This document shows, piece after piece, positions 59,561 through 64,000 of a stretch of DNA of 64,000 nucleotides. The notes beneath the pieces are model-generated. The model had not been told where the DNA came from and searched no databases. It saw only the letters and a list, made by a program, of their open reading frames with translations. The translations under genes were made by a program, and so were the position numbers. This stretch comes from Micromonospora_J zhanjiangensis (GTDB taxonomy: Bacteria; Actinomycetota; Actinomycetes; Mycobacteriales; Micromonosporaceae), in the NCBI RefSeq assembly GCF_042650605.1, contig NZ_JBHSBN010000003.1:310001-374000 (forward strand), written 5' to 3'. Numbering within the stretch: position 1 is the stretch's first letter; each line of letters starts with the position of its first letter.

Positions 59561-59628
59561 CACCGGGCCCGCACCGCCCCCGTCGGCGGGGTCACGAAAT
59601 CCGATGGGTGTTTCTGAGCCATTGTCAT
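59557..59628 (-). CDS. 23-residue frame coupled to second dpgB (possible dpgA vestige)
   Basis: ATG 59628 follows GAGG six bases upstream, and the frame ends CGG-TGG-TGA overlapping the dpgB GTG. The peptide starts MTMAQKHPSDF and ends GAVRARW. DpgA starts MTAILERP and ends ETALVQW with the same Trp-stop overlap, so this may be the joined ends of a deleted dpgA. A short leader kept for translational coupling is also possible. No independent function is recognisable. Confidence 0.5.
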   Translation of the reverse strand: MTMAQKHPSDFVTPPTGAVRARW

Positions 59629-59770
59629 CGGTACCTCAATTCCCGACTGCGCGCGTATGGGTAGGCGATGTTCTCCGCCCGAATCGGCAGTCGTTCCACG
59701 GTCGCCGCGAAATTCGGCGGAACCTGCCACGGTGACGTCAGGGTATAGGACTTCGTCGGCGCCGAACTTT

Positions 59771-59812
59771 GTCCAACCGACCGGCAACGGGAATTCACCG
59801 CCGGTCGGACGA
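59771..59812. promoter_or_regulatory. Long dyad in the dpgB/CmlA-like divergent promoter
   Basis: CCGACCGG (59777-59784) and CCGGTCGG (59801-59808) form a perfect 8-base dyad across 16 bases. GTCC on the left and GGAC on the right extend it imperfectly. It sits in the 300-base gap between divergent dpgB and the CmlA-like gene and includes a TTGGAC half-site. It is a likely StrR-type regulator target. Confidence 0.5.
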
Positions 59813-59825
59813 CGGTTTCGTACGG

Positions 59826-59856
59826 TTGACAGTCGCCCCGACGGCGCTGCGATAGT
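59826..59856 (+). promoter_or_regulatory. Leaderless-type promoter of the CmlA-like gene
   Basis: TTGACA (59826-59831), a 19-base spacer and GATAGT (59851-59856) end only six bases before ATG 59863. Transcription would begin at or very near the start codon, so the mRNA would be leaderless. No ribosome binding site is visible. Confidence 0.55.
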
Positions 59857-59862
59857 GGCCTT

Positions 59863-61452
59863 ATGAGCGTCAGCGCCGAACCGGTATTCCTGAGGTCCAA
59901 TGCGGTCGTCGAGCCGTTGGTCGACCGGTTCCACGCCTGGCTGCACACCGTATCGCCGGCCGCGGCGTCGGTGCATCTGGCGCAGGTCCAGCTCCCGTTG
60001 TTGGAGTCGTATCTGCGGAATCCGCGGGCGCACGGGACCACCGGCCCGGCACCCGCACCGCGCGGCGGCCGTCCGGTCGACATCGAGGAGTCGCGCGGCG
60101 CGGAGATCGCCGCGTTGCTCGACTCCGTCAAGCGGGACCGGGCGGGGATGCTGGCGTTCGCCGACGCCCTCGCCGAGGCCGACGACCAGCTCCGGCGACA
60201 CGCCCCGGGCCCGGCCGGCAGCCACCCGCACCCGAAGCTTCCGCCGGCGCTGAACGGGCTGGTGGAGCTCGCCCGGGACACCGGCGGGCGGGCGTCCCTG
60301 CGACTGCTCGAACCACTGCTGTACGCGAGTCCGTACTACGACGTCGGCCGCCAGTCGATCCACCTGTCGCTGGACACCGGCGCCGAGCGGCCGGCCATCC
60401 TCGGCGGCCCCCGGTTGTCCGATCCGGACGTGCTGGAGCTGGACATCCCGTTCACCCATCCCGGCATCGACGCGCTGTTCGCGGCGCGGACCGCACCGTC
60501 CACCCTGAACCGGTTGCGGGAGGCGCTCGAACTCGACGACGCGCGGACGGCGGGGCTGCGTCGGCTGCTCGCCGGCGCGCCGAGCCTGTCGCCCGACCGG
60601 CACATCGGGTCCGGCGGTCGGATCCGCTACGTCGGCCACGCCTGTCTGGTGATCCAGTCACCCGACACGACGATCGTCACCGATCCCCTGATCAGCGCCG
60701 ACAACCGCCACCGTGACCGCTACACCTTCGACGACCTGCCGGACCGGATCGACCTGGTGCTCATCACGCACGGTCGACCGGATCACCTCGTGCTGGAGAC
60801 GTTGCTCCAACTCCGTACCCGGGTCGGCGCGGTCGTGGTGCCGCGCTCCTCGCGCGGCAACCTGTGCGACCCGTCGATCGGGCTGTTCCTCAAGGCACTC
60901 GGCTTCACCGTCGTCGAGGTCGACGACTTCGAGGAGGTGCCGATCCCCGACGGCCGGGTGGTGGCGACCCCGTTCCTGGGTGAGCCCGACGACCCGGACA
61001 TCCGCGCCAAGTCGACGTTCTTCGTCCGGATCGCCGACGCCAACATCTACCTGGGCGCGGACTCGTCGGGCGTGGACCCGATGGTGTACCGCAACGTCGG
61101 CAGGCACATCGGCCACGTCGACATGGCGTTCCTCGGCATGGCCGGCGACCGCGCGCCGCGCACCGGGCGGCACCGTGGTCTGCCGACCGGCCCGGTGGCC
61201 GGGAGGACGAACGACTCGCGCGAGCCGGCCCGCTCGGGCGCCGAGCGGGCCGTGGCGATCATGCGCGAACTCCGTGCGGACGAGGGCTACGTCTACGCCT
61301 TGGGCGAGGAGAGCTGGCAGGGCCACCTCATGGCGCCGGCCCACGCCGAGGACACCTACCGGCTCAAGCAGATCGAGGAGTTTCTCGGCTGGTGCTCCGG
61401 CAACGGAATCATCGCCGAGCGCCTGTTCAACAAGCGCGAGTGGCGCTGGTAG
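59863..61452 (+). CDS. CmlA-like MBL-fold hydroxylase homologue, atypical metal site
   Basis: The 529-residue protein has a helical N-terminal domain and a C-terminal metallo-beta-lactamase fold (YVGHACLVIQSPDTTIVTDPL; DLVLITHGRPDHLVLETLLQLR; NIYLGADSSGVDP). Length and layout match CmlA, the diiron beta-hydroxylase acting on carrier-bound aminoacyl groups; homologues (for example Dbv28 and Tcp25) hydroxylate tyrosine in glycopeptides. The usual HxHxDH is HGRPDH here, with Arg for the second His. The later segment GMAGDRAP lacks the Glu I recall in CmlA (GMECDGAP). Either the metal site is altered or the protein is inactive. Confidence 0.75.
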   Translation: MSVSAEPVFLRSNAVVEPLVDRFHAWLHTVSPAAASVHLAQVQLPLLESYLRNPRAHGTTGPAPAPRGGRPVDIEESRGAEIAALLDSVKRDRAGMLAFADALAEADDQLRRHAPGPAGSHPHPKLPPALNGLVELARDTGGRASLRLLEPLLYASPYYDVGRQSIHLSLDTGAERPAILGGPRLSDPDVLELDIPFTHPGIDALFAARTAPSTLNRLREALELDDARTAGLRRLLAGAPSLSPDRHIGSGGRIRYVGHACLVIQSPDTTIVTDPLISADNRHRDRYTFDDLPDRIDLVLITHGRPDHLVLETLLQLRTRVGAVVVPRSSRGNLCDPSIGLFLKALGFTVVEVDDFEEVPIPDGRVVATPFLGEPDDPDIRAKSTFFVRIADANIYLGADSSGVDPMVYRNVGRHIGHVDMAFLGMAGDRAPRTGRHRGLPTGPVAGRTNDSREPARSGAERAVAIMRELRADEGYVYALGEESWQGHLMAPAHAEDTYRLKQIEEFLGWCSGNGIIAERLFNKREWRW

Positions 61453-61530
61453 CGGCGGCCCCGACGAACGCCCGGGGTGCCGATGGCGGCGGCCTCGACG
61501 AGCGCGGGTGCCGCCGGTGGCGGCGTACGG

Positions 61531-61566
61531 GAGCGGGCCGGACCGCCGGGGCGGTCCGGCCCGCTC
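61531..61566. terminator. Strong hairpin terminator between convergent genes
   Basis: Perfect 15-base arms (GAGCGGGCCGGACCG / CGGTCCGGCCCGCTC) flank a 6-base loop, between the CmlA-like gene and the StrR-type regulator. Two degenerate copies of a roughly 30-base GC-rich unit precede it (61453-61525). Confidence 0.85.
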
Positions 61567-61605
61567 GTCACGCCGGGTCGGCGACCAGGGTCGCGGTCAC
61601 CGCCG

Positions 61606-62598
61606 TCAGCTGGCCATCCGATGCCGCGGGACCCGGGTGGCGAAGTCCGCCCACAGGTCGGCGAACTGACGAGCCAGGTCGGCCACCACGTCGGTGCAGT
61701 GCGGCGGGACGTTGTCGACGATCGTCTCCCACTCCTTCGCCCAGTGGGCGTGCAGCGACAGCAGCCGGAGCAGGTTGCGACCGGTGTCGGTGTACCTGAG
61801 TGCCGGGTCGCCCATGAGCCGCTTGATGACCACGGCGTTCTCGGTCACCGACTCCTGCCGGTCGACGGGACGGACCAGGTTCAGCCGGTTGCGGTCCCGG
61901 TCGTTGCCGGCCGCCGCCGGCTGCGCGGCGGTGTCCCGGCCCCGCCGGGACGGCACCAGGTCCGCGCCGCTGTGCAATCGATTGCGAACGTCGCGAGCGG
62001 TCTCCGGGGAGATCGCCGCCGCCCTGGCGACCTGGCGGAGCGACAGGGTGGGGTTCTCGGTCATCAACTGGCCGGCGAGCAGGCGGCCCGCGCTGCAGTC
62101 CAGCGGGCGTACCCGGCCGTCCTGCCCGATCCGGCTGGACTCGGGGGCCGGTACCCCGTTCACCCGCCGCCGGATGTCCGCGACCGTGCCCGGGGAGATG
62201 CCGGTCACCGCGGCGACCCGGCGGTCCGACCACTGGGGATGCGAGACGGCGATCCGCTCCGCGGCCCGCTTGCGGTCCGCCAGGGCCAGCGGCAGACCGT
62301 GCGAGACGTTGAGCCACACCGACAGGACGAACGCCTCGTCCTCGGAGCCGTCGAAGTAACGACCGTTGATCGTCGTCTCGCCACGCCGGAGGGCCGCCTG
62401 GATCCGGTGCGTACCGTCGATGACGCGCATGGTGGGCCGGTGTACCACGATCGGCGGCAGTTCCTGCGCGGCGGCGGCCATCGCCTCCAGATGGACCGTG
62501 TCGGTGCCCGCGAGCCGGGGCGAGCCACTGAGACGGAGCGAGCTGATCTCCATCTCGATGACCGGCTGCCGGTTGATGTCCTCTTCCTCGGGTGTCAT
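61606..62598 (-). CDS. StrR-type pathway-specific activator (ParB-like)
   Basis: The 330-residue protein starts with a ParB/sulfiredoxin-like domain (HRPTMRVIDGTHRIQAALRRGE, then GSEDEAFVLSVWLNVSHGLPLALADRK) and has a central HTH (RRVAAVTGISPGTVADIRRRVNG) with a second HTH-like segment (LSLRQVARAAAISPETARDVRNRL). This is the StrR/Bbr/Tei15*/Dbv4 group, which activates antibiotic clusters by binding long dyads upstream of operons. ATG 62598 has GGAG seven bases upstream. It is probably the main activator here, alongside the LAL regulator. Confidence 0.93.
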   Translation of the reverse strand: MTPEEEDINRQPVIEMEISSLRLSGSPRLAGTDTVHLEAMAAAAQELPPIVVHRPTMRVIDGTHRIQAALRRGETTINGRYFDGSEDEAFVLSVWLNVSHGLPLALADRKRAAERIAVSHPQWSDRRVAAVTGISPGTVADIRRRVNGVPAPESSRIGQDGRVRPLDCSAGRLLAGQLMTENPTLSLRQVARAAAISPETARDVRNRLHSGADLVPSRRGRDTAAQPAAAGNDRDRNRLNLVRPVDRQESVTENAVVIKRLMGDPALRYTDTGRNLLRLLSLHAHWAKEWETIVDNVPPHCTDVVADLARQFADLWADFATRVPRHRMAS

Positions 62599-63129
62599 GG
62601 AAGCTCCTAAGCTCGTGACGTGCGCGCTCGATCGGGAACGGGCACGCAGATGAGTCAAGGCGGGCACTGATCAGGCCGGGCACGACGATTCGGTACGGAC
62701 AGCGCTCTGCCGGCCCCGCGCCCGCGTCGAAGCCACGCCGGGGGTGTCCCGGGCGGTTCGAGGCACGCCGGTGGCCCGGCCGGCTGCGGCACATGCGCGC
62801 AGGCCGGTGCGCGGCGGACTGGATGGTCGGGTGGCCGAATGGGAACGTGGTGGCGGTCCGTACGCGAACTCGACACCGCGACCGGTCCACAGCGACCGCG
62901 CCGGCGATCAGAGTCGCGCCGTCTCCGGACGGAACGCCCGTTTGAACTCAGCCAGTAACCATGAACTCTTCTCCCCGTTTTTTCGCCATGCGTGGCACCA
63001 CCTGCCGAATGCGACTCGCGGTGGTTTCTCCCCTAGCGGCCCAAAATTAACATCGATTCGTAGCGATGCGTAACCCCTGTACCACCCTGAGCCACACCCC
63101 TAACCCCTACCCGGAGCGGTCGTCTGGCG
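62599..63129. other. 531-base non-coding region upstream of the StrR-type gene
   Basis: No gene could be supported here. The right part is AT-rich for this genome. It contains CATCG-N8-CGATG (63051-63068), a direct repeat TAACCCCT at 63071-63078 and 63101-63108 (30-base period), and a CCGTTTTTTCGCC tract near 62986. It probably holds the regulator promoter and the 3' end region of the DAHP synthase transcript. Confidence 0.5.
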
Positions 63130-64000
63130 CTACACAACGGCATGAATCCGCCCAGAATCGCCCGCCGGCAGGGTGAGCATCCGCCCCATGACGGACGGCA
63201 GGCTCGCGACGATCTCCGTGATCTCCTGGATGTCGGACTCGGCCAGCGCCTGGTCGCCGTCGCAGAGCGCCAGCTTGGGCTCGGGGTGGACGTCGATGAG
63301 CAGACCGTCCGCGCCCACCGCGATCGCCGCCCGGGTCAGCGGCACCACCAGATCGCGGCGGCCCCCGGAGTGCGACGGGTCCACGATCACCGGCAGGTGC
63401 GACAGCCGCTGGGCCACCGGCACCGCGCTGATGTCCAGCGTGTTACGGGTGGCGGTCTCGAACGTCCGGATGCCACGCTCGCAGAGCACGATGTCCAGGT
63501 TCCCCCGCTGGGCGATGTACTCGGCGGCGCTCAGCCACTCCTCGATCGTGGCGCTGAAGCCACGCTTGAGCAGCACCGGCTTTCCGGCCGAGCCGACCGC
63601 CTGCAGCAGGGCGAAGTTCTGCATGTTGCGGGCGCCGATCTGGAGCATGTCGGCGTACGACGCGACCATGTCCACGCTGCCCGGGTCGATGACCTCGGTG
63701 ACCACCGGCAGTCCCGTCTCGGCCCGTACCTCGGCCAGGATGCGCAGCCCCTCCTCGCCGAGTCCCTGGTAGGAGTACGGCGAGGTCCGCGGCTTGAACG
63801 CACCGCCGCGCAGCATCGAGGCCCCGGCGGACCTGGCCAGCCGGGCCGCCTCGAGCGTCTGCTCCGGTGACTCCACGGCGCACGGTCCGGCGATCACGGT
63901 CAGCGTGCCGGGGCCGATCGGCACCCCACCGACCCGGATCACCGAGCGGGCCGGATGATGCTCGCGGCTGACCAGCTTGAACGGCACGGACACCCGGATC
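63130..64000 (-). CDS. DAHP synthase, type I-beta (5' end beyond window)
   Basis: The catalytic domain is complete: LTVIAGPCAVES, LRGGAFKPRTSPYSYQGLGEEG, IGARNMQNFALLQAVG, VLLKRGFSATIEEWL, LCERGIRTFETATRNTLDISAVP, HLPVIVDPSHSGGRRDLV and DVHPEPKLALCDG. It follows the Thermotoga-type (I-beta) wording. The frame continues to the window edge and the homologous enzyme has an N-terminal ferredoxin-like domain of about 80 residues, so GTG 63993 is unlikely to be the real start. It makes DAHP, the entry to the shikimate pathway, and boosts supply of aromatic precursors for the cluster. Confidence 0.93.
   Translation of the reverse strand, partial: IRVSVPFKLVSREHHPARSVIRVGGVPIGPGTLTVIAGPCAVESPEQTLEAARLARSAGASMLRGGAFKPRTSPYSYQGLGEEGLRILAEVRAETGLPVVTEVIDPGSVDMVASYADMLQIGARNMQNFALLQAVGSAGKPVLLKRGFSATIEEWLSAAEYIAQRGNLDIVLCERGIRTFETATRNTLDISAVPVAQRLSHLPVIVDPSHSGGRRDLVVPLTRAAIAVGADGLLIDVHPEPKLALCDGDQALAESDIQEITEIVASLPSVMGRMLTLPAGDSGRIHAVV

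Noticed and set aside
1..64000. tRNA, rRNA or att sites
   Set aside because: No cloverleaf-like sequence with a GTTCGA-type T-loop, no rRNA segment and no convincing direct repeat flanking an island were found by reading.

Overview
The window is high-GC actinobacterial DNA with dense operons, GTG/TTG starts and many 4-base stop/start overlaps. Paired XRE/DUF5753 regulators with DUF397 partners, AfsR-like and LAL regulators and a class III Wadjet locus all point to an actinomycete. Micromonosporaceae is my best guess, but this is inference and no rRNA or tRNA was seen.

Layout. (1) 1-6 kb: end of a TPR protein, two XRE/DUF5753-DUF397 modules, a five-gene minus-strand operon of tiny proteins, and a GntR/UTRA regulator. 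This resembles remnants of an integrative element. (2) 6-30 kb: ordinary accessory genome. It holds methyltransferases, hydrolases, MarR, PadR, LysR and TetR regulators, three ABC exporter units, a two-component pair, an AfsR-like 1058-residue regulator, and a protein whose N-terminus resembles cargo of contractile injection systems and which carries a GIY-YIG-like core. Two genes here are broken: an internally deleted luciferase-like monooxygenase and a histidine kinase without its 5' end. (3) 30.8-39.1 kb: a complete class III Wadjet anti-plasmid system (jetABCD), followed by a secreted endonuclease I. (4) 40.6-42.8 kb: DUF6069, YCII and ECF sigma operon. (5) 42.8-64 kb: the left part of a non-ribosomal peptide cluster of glycopeptide-antibiotic type.

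The cluster encodes the supply of two non-proteinogenic amino acids. For 4-hydroxyphenylglycine there are DAHP synthase, chorismate mutase, prephenate dehydrogenase, HmaS, HmO and HpgT. For 3,5-dihydroxyphenylglycine there are DpgA, DpgB, DpgC and DpgD, with HpgT shared. It also has a StrR-type and a LAL/LuxR-type regulator, a Na+/H+ antiporter, a 3Fe-4S ferredoxin with its reductase, and a CmlA-like MBL-fold protein. No NRPS, P450, halogenase or glycosyltransferase is in view. DAHP synthase runs off the right edge, so the core of the cluster presumably lies beyond it.

Several features are unusual. The dpg genes are split into dpgA-dpgB and a second dpgB-dpgC-dpgD, with a vestige-like short frame where a second dpgA would sit. 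folE has lost its middle. The CmlA-like protein seems to have lost metal ligands. Four short reading frames (16, 22, 23 and 57 codons), all but the weakest with a clear Shine-Dalgarno sequence, overlap the starts of chorismate mutase, dpgA, the second dpgB and hmo. A TTGGACA element recurs upstream of four minus-strand units, twice exactly 87 bases from the start codon.
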